Assembly (NCBI GenBank): GCA_017516485.1
Contig: JAFXCH010000013.1
Location: forward strand, 1 to 64,000
Length of the DNA: 64,000 bases
Origin: Clostridia bacterium
GTDB lineage: Bacteria > Bacillota > Clostridia > Oscillospirales > Acutalibacteraceae
Reading direction: 5' to 3'
A program made the position numbers and the translations under genes. Positions within the stretch are counted from its first letter, which is position 1, and each line of letters starts with the position of its first letter. The notes below the pieces were generated by a model. The model was not told where the DNA came from and did not search any database. It was given only the letters and a program-made list of their open reading frames with translations. Shown here piece by piece: positions 42,959-51,541 of this stretch.

Positions 42959-43561
42959 ATGAATAAGGTTATAACTATCAGCCGTGAATTCGGAAGCGGA
43001 GGTCGTGAGTTTGCACGCCGCCTTGCAGATAAGCTTAATTTTGCTTATTATGACAGCGAGATTATTACCGAGCTTGCAAAACGTACCAACCTTGCCGAGG
43101 ATTATATAAGCAGTCTTAATGAGCAGAAGCCTGCACCGCTGTTGCCGATTACAATAGGAGCTACTTTTTCACCTATTGTTGATGTAAGGTGGGAGCACCA
43201 GAATACGATTTTTGCCGAGCAGAGCAGTCTGCTCAAGGAGCTTGCCGCAAAGTCGGATTGTGTTATCGTAGGTCGCTGTGCGGATTACAGCCTCAGTGAG
43301 TTTAATCCTTTGCGAATCCGCCTTTATGCAGAGCTTGATTCAAGAATCGAGCGTTGCAAGTCGAGAGCGGCAGACGGTGAGAAACTGACCGATAGGGAAA
43401 TAAAGCAGAGAATAAACGAGGTTGACAAATCAAGGTCGAAGTACTATCAGTTTTACACAGGCAAGAAGTGGGACGATATGCTCAACTACGATATATGCAT
43501 TAATACCACCGGTAAAGATATCAAACAGCTTGTTGAAGATTTTGCTTTAACGATTAAATAA
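42959..43561 (+). CDS. Cytidylate kinase-like family protein
   Basis: A 200-residue P-loop protein: ITISREFGSGGREFARRLA is the Walker A-like loop of the cytidylate-kinase-like (Cmk2/AAA_26) family, and later CVIVGRCADYSL and RIERCKSRAADGEKL fit the lid and nucleoside kinase helices. This family is common in clostridia and distinct from housekeeping CMP kinase; its true substrate is uncertain. AAAGGAGG precedes the ATG. It has its own promoter and a hairpin terminator, so it is likely monocistronic. Confidence 0.87.
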   Translation: MNKVITISREFGSGGREFARRLADKLNFAYYDSEIITELAKRTNLAEDYISSLNEQKPAPLLPITIGATFSPIVDVRWEHQNTIFAEQSSLLKELAAKSDCVIVGRCADYSLSEFNPLRIRLYAELDSRIERCKSRAADGEKLTDREIKQRINEVDKSRSKYYQFYTGKKWDDMLNYDICINTTGKDIKQLVEDFALTIK

Positions 43562-43567
43562 AAAGTC

Positions 43568-43605
43568 AGGACAGTATCAGTTAACGATACTGTCCTTTGT
43601 TATTT
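43568..43605 (+). terminator. Terminator after the kinase-like gene
   Basis: AGGACAGTATC (43568-43578) pairs with GATACTGTCCT (43586-43596), followed by a mixed T-rich tail (TTGTTATTT). Confidence 0.7.
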
Positions 43606-43632
43606 GACACAAATGTCATATTATGGTATTTA
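43604..43632 (+). promoter_or_regulatory. Promoter of the AbrB-type gene
   Basis: TTGACA (43604-43609), 17-base spacer, TATTTA (43627-43632) with an extended TG. Confidence 0.6.
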
Positions 43633-43671
43633 TATATTATATTAACCATTATATAAGCTGAGGTTTTTGAA

Positions 43672-43929
43672 ATGAAATCAACAGGTATTATGAGACAGAT
43701 TGACAGCGCAGGCAGAATCGTGCTCCCGAAGGAGTTACGTACAATGCTTGGACTGAAAGAGAATTCCGATTATCTTGAAATCTTCACTCAGGGTGAATTT
43801 ATAATGCTTAAAAAGTATTCACCTTGCTGTATTTTCTGTGACAGTACAGAGGATGTTATAGACTACTTCGGTAAAAAAGTCTGCCGTACATGTGCTGCGG
43901 AGCTTTTTGAGAAGTCACGCAATATCTGA
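43672..43929 (+). CDS. AbrB/SpoVT-type regulator with C-terminal zinc ribbon
   Basis: An 85-residue protein. Residues about 5-47 are a swapped-hairpin AbrB domain (IMRQIDSAGRIVLPKELRTM..., DYLEIFTQGEFIMLKKY). The C-terminal half has two Cys pairs (CCIFC and CRTC) forming a likely zinc ribbon. Such proteins are transition-state regulators in clostridia; their genes are often autoregulated. It has its own promoter, and the YlmH-like gene follows 14 bases later. Confidence 0.88.
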   Translation: MKSTGIMRQIDSAGRIVLPKELRTMLGLKENSDYLEIFTQGEFIMLKKYSPCCIFCDSTEDVIDYFGKKVCRTCAAELFEKSRNI

Positions 43930-43943
43930 GGAGAAATTTTGTA

Positions 43944-44690
43944 ATGACAGACGAAGAAAGACTGCTTGCAAAGCGTTTTGAAGAGCTGAGCAGCCGCAGT
44001 TATAATAAAGGAATTTGGGTTTATAGCGATTTTCTGACTACCGCACAGCAGGCACTTCTGCAGTCGCTAAAGCTCGGTGCGGTCAGCTTTTACGGCGGTT
44101 ACGACGGTGCGGAAAGGCGTGTTGCGTGCTTTGGCAGTGAAGATTCCTGCGGCTACGAAGCCTGCCCCGAATGTGTGTGGCTTGAGATAAAGCCCGTTGC
44201 AAAGAAGTTTGCCGATGAGCTTTCTCATCGTGATTTCTTTGGCTCGGTTATGGCACTTGGTCTTAAAAGAGAAGTGCTCGGCGATATTATAGTTTACGAC
44301 AACTGCGGCTACCTTTACTGTATGGATAGTGTGAGCGGATATATAATTGAAAATCTCACGCAGGTAAAGCATACAACGGTTGCGTGTGCAGTGATTGATG
44401 CACCTCCGGTAGAGAGTGTTGCCTTGCCGGATGCAGAAGATTTTGTAATTGCTTCCGAGCGGCTCGATGCGGTTATCGCTTCGGTCTATAACCTTTCACG
44501 AAGTGTATGCAAAGAGCTCGTAGAAAAAGGTATGGTCAGCGTAAACAGTATACTTACCGAGAATCCGTCGCGTCAGCTCGAAATGCACGATACCGTTTCG
44601 GTGCGCGGCAAAGGCAGATTTGTTTACGAAGGTATATTGCGTGAAACCAAAAAAGGCAAACTGCGTGCAAGCGTAAGAGTGTACAGGTGA
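43944..44690 (+). CDS. ylmH: YlmH-like S4-domain RNA-binding protein
   Basis: A 248-residue protein. The N-terminal domain (FLTTAQQALLQSL, YGGYDGAERRVACF, HRDFFGSVMALGLKREVLGD) is the conserved YlmH region; residues about 170-235 are an S4 domain (SERLDAVIASVYNLSRSVCKELV..., GMVSVNSI). In Bacillus, YlmH lies in the sepF-divIVA division cluster and has been linked to rescue of stalled ribosomes. Here that cluster is absent and the gene sits after an AbrB-type regulator. A GAGGAG site precedes the ATG. Confidence 0.87.
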   Translation: MTDEERLLAKRFEELSSRSYNKGIWVYSDFLTTAQQALLQSLKLGAVSFYGGYDGAERRVACFGSEDSCGYEACPECVWLEIKPVAKKFADELSHRDFFGSVMALGLKREVLGDIIVYDNCGYLYCMDSVSGYIIENLTQVKHTTVACAVIDAPPVESVALPDAEDFVIASERLDAVIASVYNLSRSVCKELVEKGMVSVNSILTENPSRQLEMHDTVSVRGKGRFVYEGILRETKKGKLRASVRVYR

Positions 44691-44783
44691 TAAGTTTATC
44701 GTGTGTTAACAAACGCAACTGTATTTGTTGATATAATATTAAATCAGATACGACATTCTGCAATAGTAAAGAGGTAGATGTTT

Positions 44784-47444
44784 ATGGCAATATTCAAATG
44801 TAAAATGTGCGGCGGCGCACTTGAAGTTAATAACGAAAGTGTAGCGGTGTGCGAATACTGCGGTACACAGCAGACCTTGCCGAGGCTGGATGATGATCGC
44901 AAGGCAAACCTTTACGACAGAGCCAACCATTTTCGCCGTAATAATGAGTTTGACAAGGCCATGGGTATTTACGAGCAGATTCTCAACGAAGACCCTGCCG
45001 ATGCCGAAACTTATTGGTCTCTTGTACTCTGCCGTTACGGTATCGAGTACGTTGAAGACCCGACTTCCCGCAAGCGTGTGCCTACCGTAAACCGAGCACA
45101 GTTCACATCTGTTTTTGATGACGATAACTATAAGTCTGCCCTGCAGTATGCTGACAGCATTCAGAAGTCAATCTACGAGGCAGAGGCAAAAGCTATAAAT
45201 GAAATACAGAAGGGGATTCTTGAAATTTCGCAGAAGGAAGAGCCTTTTGATGTTTTTATCTGCTATAAAGAAACTGATGCAAACGGCAGAAGAACGCCCG
45301 ACAGCGTTCTTGCAACCGAGCTTTATCACGAGCTTATCAAAGAAGGCTTTAAGGTTTTCTTCTCAAGAATTACTCTTGAAGACAAATTGGGTACAGCTTA
45401 TGAGCCGTACATATTTGCCGCCCTCAACAGTGCAAAGGTAATGGTTGTGCTCGGCACAAAGCAGGAGTATTTTAACGCAGTATGGGTCAAGAACGAGTGG
45501 TCAAGATACCTTGCGCTTATCAAGCAGGGTCAGAAGAAAATGCTTATCCCTGCCTATAAGGATATGGATCCATACGATCTGCCCGAGGAGTTTTCACACC
45601 TGCAGGCACAGGATATGTCAAAGCTCGGCTTTATGCAGGATTTAATCCGTGGTATCAAAAAGATTATAGATGCACAAGCACCCAAAACGACTGTTGTAAA
45701 AGAAACGGTTTTTGCAAGTGGTAATGTCAATACCAATACAGCTCCGCTGCTCAAGCGTGTATTTATGTTCCTTGAGGATGGCGATTGGAACTCAGCCAAC
45801 GAGTATTGCGAAAAGGTGCTTGATATCGAGCCGGAGAATGCCGAAGCATACCTCGGCAAATTACTGGCAGAGTGTAAAGTTAAAACACGTGATGACCTCG
45901 CAAACTGTGAATCATCTTTCGATAAAAGTGCCAATTACCAGAAAGTTGTGCGCTTTGGTGAAAAAGCACTTGTATCTGAGCTTGAGTCCTATATGGAATC
46001 TGCTAAAGAAAAAAGCGAAAACAAACGTATCGAGGGTATTTATAACCATGCAATTGCCATTATGTCAAAAGCAACAACCGCAGGTGAGTTTGAACAGGCA
46101 TCAGAGGATTTTAAATCAATAGCGGGTTATAAAGATTCAGCGGAGCTTGCAAAAGAATGCCTTGAAAAAGCGTATGACATAGTTTACGCAAGTGCTTGCG
46201 AAATATTAGATGATAACCACACTTGGTTAGGTAAAGAAAGCGATATAAACGCACATGAAGAGGCAATTCAAAAATTCAGATCCCTCAACGGTTGGAGAGA
46301 TTCGGAAGAAAGAATTCTCCTCTGTCAAAAGAGAATTGATGATGCAAAAGCTAAAGCCGAAGCCGACCGTATAGAGCGCGAGCAACAGGCAAAGCGTGCA
46401 AGAATAGCTGCAGAAAAGAAGAAAAAACGAATCGCCTTTTTTGCTATGATAACTATAGCAGTGGTTATTGCAGTTGCTGTTATTATCAGCTCCGTTATAA
46501 TCCCTGCCGCAAATTATAACAAAGCCGGCAAGCTTTCCGAAAACCGCGATTATGTAAGTGCCGCTATTGCTTACGGTAAGTCAGGCGATTATAAAGATGC
46601 AAAAGAAAAGAGTTTTGAGCTGTGGGATGAAATTGCTGTAAGAGAAACCATTTCGGCAGGTGATGATCACACAGTAAGTCTTAAAGCCGACGGTACCGTT
46701 GTTGCTGTTGGCAATAATAGTTTTGTTGAGTGTGATGTAAGCGACTGGACCGACATTGTTGCTGTTTCGGCAGGTTATTATCATACAGTAGGACTTAAGA
46801 GTGACGGTACGGTTGTTGCTACCGATTATTGTAATTATACAAGCGACTGGACAGATATTGTTGCTGTTTCGGCAGGTGGTTTTCACACAGTCGGTCTGAA
46901 GAGTGACGGTACGGTTGTTGCTGCGGGTGATAATAATAACGGTGAGTGTAATGTAAACAGCTGGACAGACATTGTTGCAATTGCAGCAGGTAACGGTCAC
47001 ACAGTCGGTATGAAGCATGACGGTACTGTTATTGCTGTTGGTAATAATGATTATGGTCAGTGTAATGTAAGCAGCTGGACAGATATTGTTGCTGTTTCGG
47101 CAGGTTATAAATACACAGTCGGACTTAAAAGTGATGGTACGGTTGTTGCCGTTGGTTATAATGATTACGGTCAGTGTGATGTAAGCGGCTGGACAGATAT
47201 TGTTGCAGTTTCGGTAGGTTATTATCGCACAGTCGGCTTGAAGTCTGACGGCACGGTTGTTGCGGTTGGCCATAATTCTTTTGGTCAGTGCGATGTAAGC
47301 GGCTGGACAGATATTGTTGCAGTTTCGGTAGGTGAGTGTCACACAGTAGGTCTAAAGTCTGACGGCACGGTTGTTGCGGTTGGTGCTAACGGATATGGTC
47401 AATGTGATGTAAGCGACTGGACAAATATCAAACTTCCTGAATAA
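44784..47444 (+). CDS. Zinc ribbon-TIR-TPR-transmembrane-RCC1 propeller protein
   Basis: An 886-residue multidomain protein. Order: zinc ribbon (CKMCGG...CEYCGTQQ, residues about 6-32), TPR-like helices (about 45-90), TIR domain (about 155-290; FDVFICYKETD, GFKVFFSRITLED, AYEPYIFAALNSAKVMVVLG, where the Glu in AYEPYI is the candidate NADase residue), a second TPR pair (about 320-365), helical region, transmembrane segment (about 549-573), a short linker helix and seven RCC1-like blades (about 623-886). Topology suggests TIR in the cytosol and propeller outside. GAGG nine bases upstream selects ATG 44784 over 44778. Function unknown; a surface sensor coupled to TIR signalling or defence is inferred. 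Confidence 0.85.
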   Translation: MAIFKCKMCGGALEVNNESVAVCEYCGTQQTLPRLDDDRKANLYDRANHFRRNNEFDKAMGIYEQILNEDPADAETYWSLVLCRYGIEYVEDPTSRKRVPTVNRAQFTSVFDDDNYKSALQYADSIQKSIYEAEAKAINEIQKGILEISQKEEPFDVFICYKETDANGRRTPDSVLATELYHELIKEGFKVFFSRITLEDKLGTAYEPYIFAALNSAKVMVVLGTKQEYFNAVWVKNEWSRYLALIKQGQKKMLIPAYKDMDPYDLPEEFSHLQAQDMSKLGFMQDLIRGIKKIIDAQAPKTTVVKETVFASGNVNTNTAPLLKRVFMFLEDGDWNSANEYCEKVLDIEPENAEAYLGKLLAECKVKTRDDLANCESSFDKSANYQKVVRFGEKALVSELESYMESAKEKSENKRIEGIYNHAIAIMSKATTAGEFEQASEDFKSIAGYKDSAELAKECLEKAYDIVYASACEILDDNHTWLGKESDINAHEEAIQKFRSLNGWRDSEERILLCQKRIDDAKAKAEADRIEREQQAKRARIAAEKKKKRIAFFAMITIAVVIAVAVIISSVIIPAANYNKAGKLSENRDYVSAAIAYGKSGDYKDAKEKSFELWDEIAVRETISAGDDHTVSLKADGTVVAVGNNSFVECDVSDWTDIVAVSAGYYHTVGLKSDGTVVATDYCNYTSDWTDIVAVSAGGFHTVGLKSDGTVVAAGDNNNGECNVNSWTDIVAIAAGNGHTVGMKHDGTVIAVGNNDYGQCNVSSWTDIVAVSAGYKYTVGLKSDGTVVAVGYNDYGQCDVSGWTDIVAVSVGYYRTVGLKSDGTVVAVGHNSFGQCDVSGWTDIVAVSVGECHTVGLKSDGTVVAVGANGYGQCDVSDWTNIKLPE
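46654..47441 (+). repeat. Seven tandem in-gene repeats encoding RCC1-like blades
   Basis: About 114-bp units encoding HTVGLKSDGTVVAVG...GQCDVSGWTDIVAVS repeats, seven in all; the second is shortened. Units 3-7 are very alike at DNA level, which points to recent duplication or gene conversion. Confidence 0.85.
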
Positions 47445-47458
47445 TCACATACATAAAC

Positions 47459-47494
47459 AAAAATGCTATGAGCGGATTTGCTCATAGCATTTTT
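47459..47494. terminator. Bidirectional terminator after the TIR-propeller gene
   Basis: A 15-pair stem (47459-47473 with 47480-47494), loop GGATTT, ending in T-runs on both strands. Confidence 0.88.
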
Positions 47495-47916
47495 GTTGGG
47501 TTATTTTCTAAAAAGAGTAACCGGCTCTACGTGTACTGTTCCCGGTGACTTTATCGACAGTCTGAAAGACTTCGAGAAAGGTGACGGGATGCTGTGTTCT
47601 TTGCCCCAAAGCTGTACAAAGGTACCGCGAGAGGGCAAAAACACGGCAAACGCACAAAATCTTATAGAATAAATACGAAAATCAGTAAGGTTTATTTGAA
47701 ATCCTTCTGATTTTTTTAAGCTTTTTTGCGGAACGGTCAAAGACCGTTCCCTACATTTTTCTTGTGCGTGTTCCCGGTGACTTTATCGACAGTCTGAGAC
47801 CTCACTGATTTTGTCAGTGGGGTTTTAAGCAAATATGTATTTGTTATATGAGGTTGAAAAAATATTTTTTTATGATATTATTTTATTATCGGTTTAATGA
47901 TTAATGAGGTGTTATT
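47495..47916. repeat. Repeat-rich intergenic region with a 29-bp direct repeat
   Basis: No convincing gene. A perfect 29-base direct repeat, starting TGTTCCCGGTGAC and ending CGACAGTCTGA, occurs at 47537-47565 and 47769-47797. Between and after them lie hairpins: AAAATCAG...CTGATTTT (about 47680-47717, one mismatch), GGAACGGTC-AAA-GACCGTTCC (47730-47750) and CCTCACTG/CAGTGGGG (47800-47822) followed by TTTT. Small reading frames across it are likely chance. Probably decayed dispersed repeats. Confidence 0.6.
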
Positions 47917-48525
47917 ATGAAATTTGAAACAAACAAATTAAAATGGACAAGGGAGCCTGCAGACTACTCGATAACTGCCGATAGAATTGAAATAACGACT
48001 GCTCCCAACACTGATTTATGGCAGAGAACATATTATCATTTTCGCAACGATAATGCTCCTGTTCTGCAGATTGAAACTGATGAAAAGTTTTTCTCTTTTA
48101 TTGTAAAAACAGATTTTGAGAGCAAGCACAGGTTTGACCAGTGCGGTATTGTTATGTACCTTGACAGCGATAACTGGATAAAAGGATCAATTGAATATGA
48201 AAATGAGAAGTTTCAGCATCTCGGCTCGGTTGTTACAAACAACGGCTATTCCGATTGGGCGACAACCGAAATTGGTGCAGACATAAAATCAATGTGGTAC
48301 AGATTCAGCCGCAGAGAAGACGATTATTGCATCGAGTGTTCCGATGACGGCGTAACTTTCAGGCAAATGAGAGTTTGCCATATGTGGAACGGTGCCGGCA
48401 CAATAAGATTCGGCATTTATGCCTGCAGCCCGGAGAATTCTTCTTTCAAAGCAACTTTCTCAAATATGGAAATAACCGAATGTAAGTGGCTTGCTCACGA
48501 CGGACAGCAGCCGGATGAATTATAA
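47917..48525 (+). CDS. DUF1349 (concanavalin-like) protein
   Basis: A 202-residue beta-rich protein without signal peptide. WQRTYYHFRNDNAP, FDQCGIVMYLDSDNWIKGSIEY, LGSVVTNNGYSDW and IRFGIYACSPENSSF are typical of the DUF1349 family, a concanavalin-like jelly roll found near glycoside hydrolases. It may bind or act on sugars, but no enzymatic role is established. GAGGTG lies before the ATG. The GH78-like gene starts 17 bases later. Confidence 0.82.
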   Translation: MKFETNKLKWTREPADYSITADRIEITTAPNTDLWQRTYYHFRNDNAPVLQIETDEKFFSFIVKTDFESKHRFDQCGIVMYLDSDNWIKGSIEYENEKFQHLGSVVTNNGYSDWATTEIGADIKSMWYRFSRREDDYCIECSDDGVTFRQMRVCHMWNGAGTIRFGIYACSPENSSFKATFSNMEITECKWLAHDGQQPDEL

Positions 48526-48542
48526 AAAAGTGAGATGTTTTT

Positions 48543-50003
48543 ATGAAAAACCAAGACTTCTTTTTGAGCAAAGCTCAGGAAAATTTCCCAAAGCTTTATT
48601 ACAAAGATATAAAACCTGATATCACCGTTGATTCGGTTTCAACCGGCGACAGCATCCTGCTCGACCTCGGCGAACACGCAGTCGGACATTTTTCTTTTGC
48701 TTTTGACAATGCAGGAGATTTTATTGATGCACCGGTTCGTATGATTATCAAATTCGCCGAAGATATGAGAGAAGTTGAAGATGATTTTTCTTTGTATAGG
48801 GAGGGGCTCTCCAGAACATGGTTGCAGGAAGAGATAATCAACCTTGATTTTCCGCAAAAAATTACCATGCCGAGAAGATACGCTTGCAGATACATAAAAA
48901 TAACCATAGAAAAAACCAACAAGCCTGTTAAGCTGTTTGACTTTTGTTTCCGTGCATCAACCTGTGCCGATGTATCTGCCCTTAAACCTGCAGAAACTTC
49001 AGACGCTTTGTTGAACAAAATTGACCTTGTTGCTACAAACACTCTCAAAGAATGTATGCAGACATTTTTTGAGGACGGACCCAAACGCGACCGCCGACTC
49101 TGGACGGGCGACCTCAGGCTTGAAGCTCTGACGAATTACTATACGTTCAAAAACCTTGAAATCACAAAAAGATGTTTGTATCTTTTCGCTGCAGGTGAGT
49201 GCGATAAACTCGGATTTCTGCCGTCATATGTTTATGAAACGCCGTATTATTTTTCCGGTTCGGCACATATTGCAGATTATGCTCTTTTGTTTGTTGTGAC
49301 TGTATGCGATTACTATGAGCATACCGGTGATGCAAGTGTCATAAACGACCTTCTGGATATATGCAAGTCACAGCTTGAAAGCTTCAGAAACACACTCGAC
49401 AAAAATCTGATTGTAACCCGTCAGGAAGGCTGGTTTGCTTTTATTGACTGGTGTCCCGGTCTTGAAAATCTGACTGCATTGCAGGGTGTATATCTCTATA
49501 CACTTGAACGCTTTCAGGAGCTGTTAAAATCAATCGGTGATGAAGAATATAAGAATTATTCAATTCACCTTTCTCAAGTGCGTAACGCCTGCAAAAAATA
49601 TCTTTATGATGAAAACAAACACGCCTTTATCAATAAGCTTGATAAAGGACAACTCAGCGTTCATTCTCAGGTGTGGATGATATTGGGCGGAGTTGTTGAC
49701 GGAGAAGAAGCGAAAAACCTTCTTATTTCCTGCCTTGACAACAAAAACGCAAAACAGCCTGTAACTCCTTATATGCGCCACTATGTAACCGAAGCTATGT
49801 TCAGGCTTGGTATGAAGGACACTGCCGTAGAATATCTGAAAACCTTTTGGGGCGGTATGGTTGAATACGGTGCAGACACTTTTTGGGAGGCTTATGTTCC
49901 CGAAGACCTTGATTTTTCACCGTACGATGACAGAATGATAAACAGCCTTTGTCACGCTTGGAGCTGTACACCGTCGTATTTTATACGTAAGTACGGGCTG
50001 TGA
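48543..50003 (+). CDS. GH78-like (alpha-L-rhamnosidase-fold) glycosidase, short form
   Basis: A 486-residue protein with an N-terminal beta-sandwich (residues about 30-140, LLDLGEHAVGHFSF) and an (alpha/alpha)6 catalytic region. EDGPKRDRRLWTGDLRLEAL carries the acidic residues conserved in GH78-type six-hairpin glycosidases; later DWCPGLENLTALQGVYLYTL and MLGG-like helices fit. It is much shorter than typical secreted rhamnosidases (900 or more) and has no signal peptide, so it would act on imported oligosaccharides. Rhamnose specificity is not certain. It pairs with the DUF1349 gene. Confidence 0.78.
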   Translation: MKNQDFFLSKAQENFPKLYYKDIKPDITVDSVSTGDSILLDLGEHAVGHFSFAFDNAGDFIDAPVRMIIKFAEDMREVEDDFSLYREGLSRTWLQEEIINLDFPQKITMPRRYACRYIKITIEKTNKPVKLFDFCFRASTCADVSALKPAETSDALLNKIDLVATNTLKECMQTFFEDGPKRDRRLWTGDLRLEALTNYYTFKNLEITKRCLYLFAAGECDKLGFLPSYVYETPYYFSGSAHIADYALLFVVTVCDYYEHTGDASVINDLLDICKSQLESFRNTLDKNLIVTRQEGWFAFIDWCPGLENLTALQGVYLYTLERFQELLKSIGDEEYKNYSIHLSQVRNACKKYLYDENKHAFINKLDKGQLSVHSQVWMILGGVVDGEEAKNLLISCLDNKNAKQPVTPYMRHYVTEAMFRLGMKDTAVEYLKTFWGGMVEYGADTFWEAYVPEDLDFSPYDDRMINSLCHAWSCTPSYFIRKYGL

Positions 50004-50032
50004 TTATATGAAGTGAACCGGGATAAATAGAT

Positions 50033-50073
50033 AGAGGATGTAAAAAACGCAAGTTTTTCACATCCTCTTTTTT
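50033..50073. terminator. Strong bidirectional terminator between convergent operons
   Basis: AGAGGATGT (50033-50041) with ACATCCTCT (50060-50068), and AAAAAC (50043-50048) with GTTTTT (50053-50058), loop GCAA, then T6. Confidence 0.9.
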
Positions 50074-50078
50074 AATAT

Positions 50079-51515
50079 TTAACGAAAAGTAAAGTAACCG
50101 AATACAAGCAAACCTATCATTAAAATGTAGAAGAAGGGGAGAACCGTTGCGTCTCCGCCGAAGGAAACGAGGAACTGCTTGAAGGATTTTGATTTCTGCC
50201 AGTTTTCCTTGACTCTCTTCGGACGTGCGAAGTAAGCAAGGTCGAAGAGAATATAGCCTACGCAATAGAAAATCCAGGTTTCCCAAAGAGTATAGCCTCT
50301 TAAAATCTGACCTACCAGTATAACTGCACCAAGCAAAATCAGGAAGATTCGTATAAGCTTTATATTCTTATAATCCCAATAGCGCTCAAGACCATCGTGC
50401 TGAGCAATAACGTAGTACATTGTAAAGCAGCAGATAATTTCAGCCATTGTTGTTGAACCGAGCATAACGAGTGCAAGAGGGCCTACCATATAGCAGGGGC
50501 GCTCAAGCACCTCAACAATGTTCATATCAACCTCACCGAAGGCACGTGTGATTTTGTTGCCGTTTCTGCGGTAAGGAATGATAAAGAGGAAAATAGTAAG
50601 AATAATCAGAGCACAGAATACCCAGGAAAGAGTAACGTCTACCGTTTCGTTGAGTCCGTACCAGAGCTTACCTGTGGCTTCTGCCTGCTCAAGATTCTTT
50701 GCGGCAAGAGGCCAGCCGAGAACAAAAGCACCTGCGATACCGAGACCGTTGAAGCAACCCTGAGTGAACTCCATAATTTTCCAGCCGTCAACAATTTTTA
50801 GCTTTTCCCATTTTCCGAAAAGCATTTTGCCGTTCTTGAGAGGGTGGAGTTCTTTATCATAGAAGGTGATGGCAACAACCCAACCGATTGAGCCTGCAAG
50901 TGCACCGCCGACCCACATAATAATTGTGAAGATATCTCCTCTTACTGCTGCCATAATGAGAAGGGATGCGACGATTACAATATTGCGGCCCCATTCCTCA
51001 CGGCTGTCCTTAGAGAAACATACCTTGGGCATTTTACCGTGTTCAGGGTCATAGGGTGTGTTGAAAATACGGTAGCCTATCTCCTGAAGCAAGGGAACAA
51101 GGGCAAAGAAAATAACGAAATCATACCACTTGTAAACAACGCCGCTCATTGCGGAGAAGCTCATGCCGAGAAATGCTGAACCCAGACCGCTCCATATCGA
51201 GCCCTTGAAGGCAAGAGCCAGATAGCCCAGAGGCGGACTGTATCGCGGACTGTCGTGGTCAAGGACAAGTCCCATTGTTGAGCCGTAAGGTTCCATGCCG
51301 CCGTAGAAATAACCGAGAGCACAGGCGGCAGCAAAGATAAATACGTTTTCCATCAGCAGGTCAGAACCGGTGTACCAGACACAAAGAATACCCATAAATG
51401 CACCGGGAAGCATAGCACCTTTTTCGCCGCCGATTGCCGAACCGCGCATGCCCCAACCGAAGCACATGGTAATCATACTGATTGCCAGAAACGCAAGTAT
51501 ATTCTGAGTTTCCAT
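50079..51515 (-). CDS. Polytopic membrane protein of unknown function
   Basis: A 478-residue protein with about 12 hydrophobic segments. The N-terminus carries a polar-glycine motif, CFGWGMRGSAIGGEKGAM, followed by LPGAFMGILCVWYTG; later come GGMEPYGSTMGLVLDHD, FTQGCFNGLGIAGAFVLGWP and a last segment PFFYILMIGLLVFGYF. I do not recognise a named transporter family. It is the third gene of a minus-strand operon after two sialidase-fold proteins, so import of the sugar they release, or of their substrate, is a reasonable guess. AAAGGG lies before the ATG. Confidence 0.72.
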   Translation of the reverse strand: METQNILAFLAISMITMCFGWGMRGSAIGGEKGAMLPGAFMGILCVWYTGSDLLMENVFIFAAACALGYFYGGMEPYGSTMGLVLDHDSPRYSPPLGYLALAFKGSIWSGLGSAFLGMSFSAMSGVVYKWYDFVIFFALVPLLQEIGYRIFNTPYDPEHGKMPKVCFSKDSREEWGRNIVIVASLLIMAAVRGDIFTIIMWVGGALAGSIGWVVAITFYDKELHPLKNGKMLFGKWEKLKIVDGWKIMEFTQGCFNGLGIAGAFVLGWPLAAKNLEQAEATGKLWYGLNETVDVTLSWVFCALIILTIFLFIIPYRRNGNKITRAFGEVDMNIVEVLERPCYMVGPLALVMLGSTTMAEIICCFTMYYVIAQHDGLERYWDYKNIKLIRIFLILLGAVILVGQILRGYTLWETWIFYCVGYILFDLAYFARPKRVKENWQKSKSFKQFLVSFGGDATVLPFFYILMIGLLVFGYFTFR

Positions 51516-51541
51516 ATATATAAAACCCTTTCTTTGTTTTA

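Noticed and set aside
46581..47342. 253-codon minus-strand frame antisense to the propeller repeats
   Set aside because: It mirrors the repeat of the plus-strand gene, is rich in Thr/Asn/Ile repeats with no domain, has no ribosome binding site and disappears with the repeat.
47501..47740. Minus-strand 79-codon frame in the repeat-rich region
   Set aside because: It covers the direct repeat and hairpin stems, has no ribosome binding site and no recognisable domain; likely non-coding repeat.
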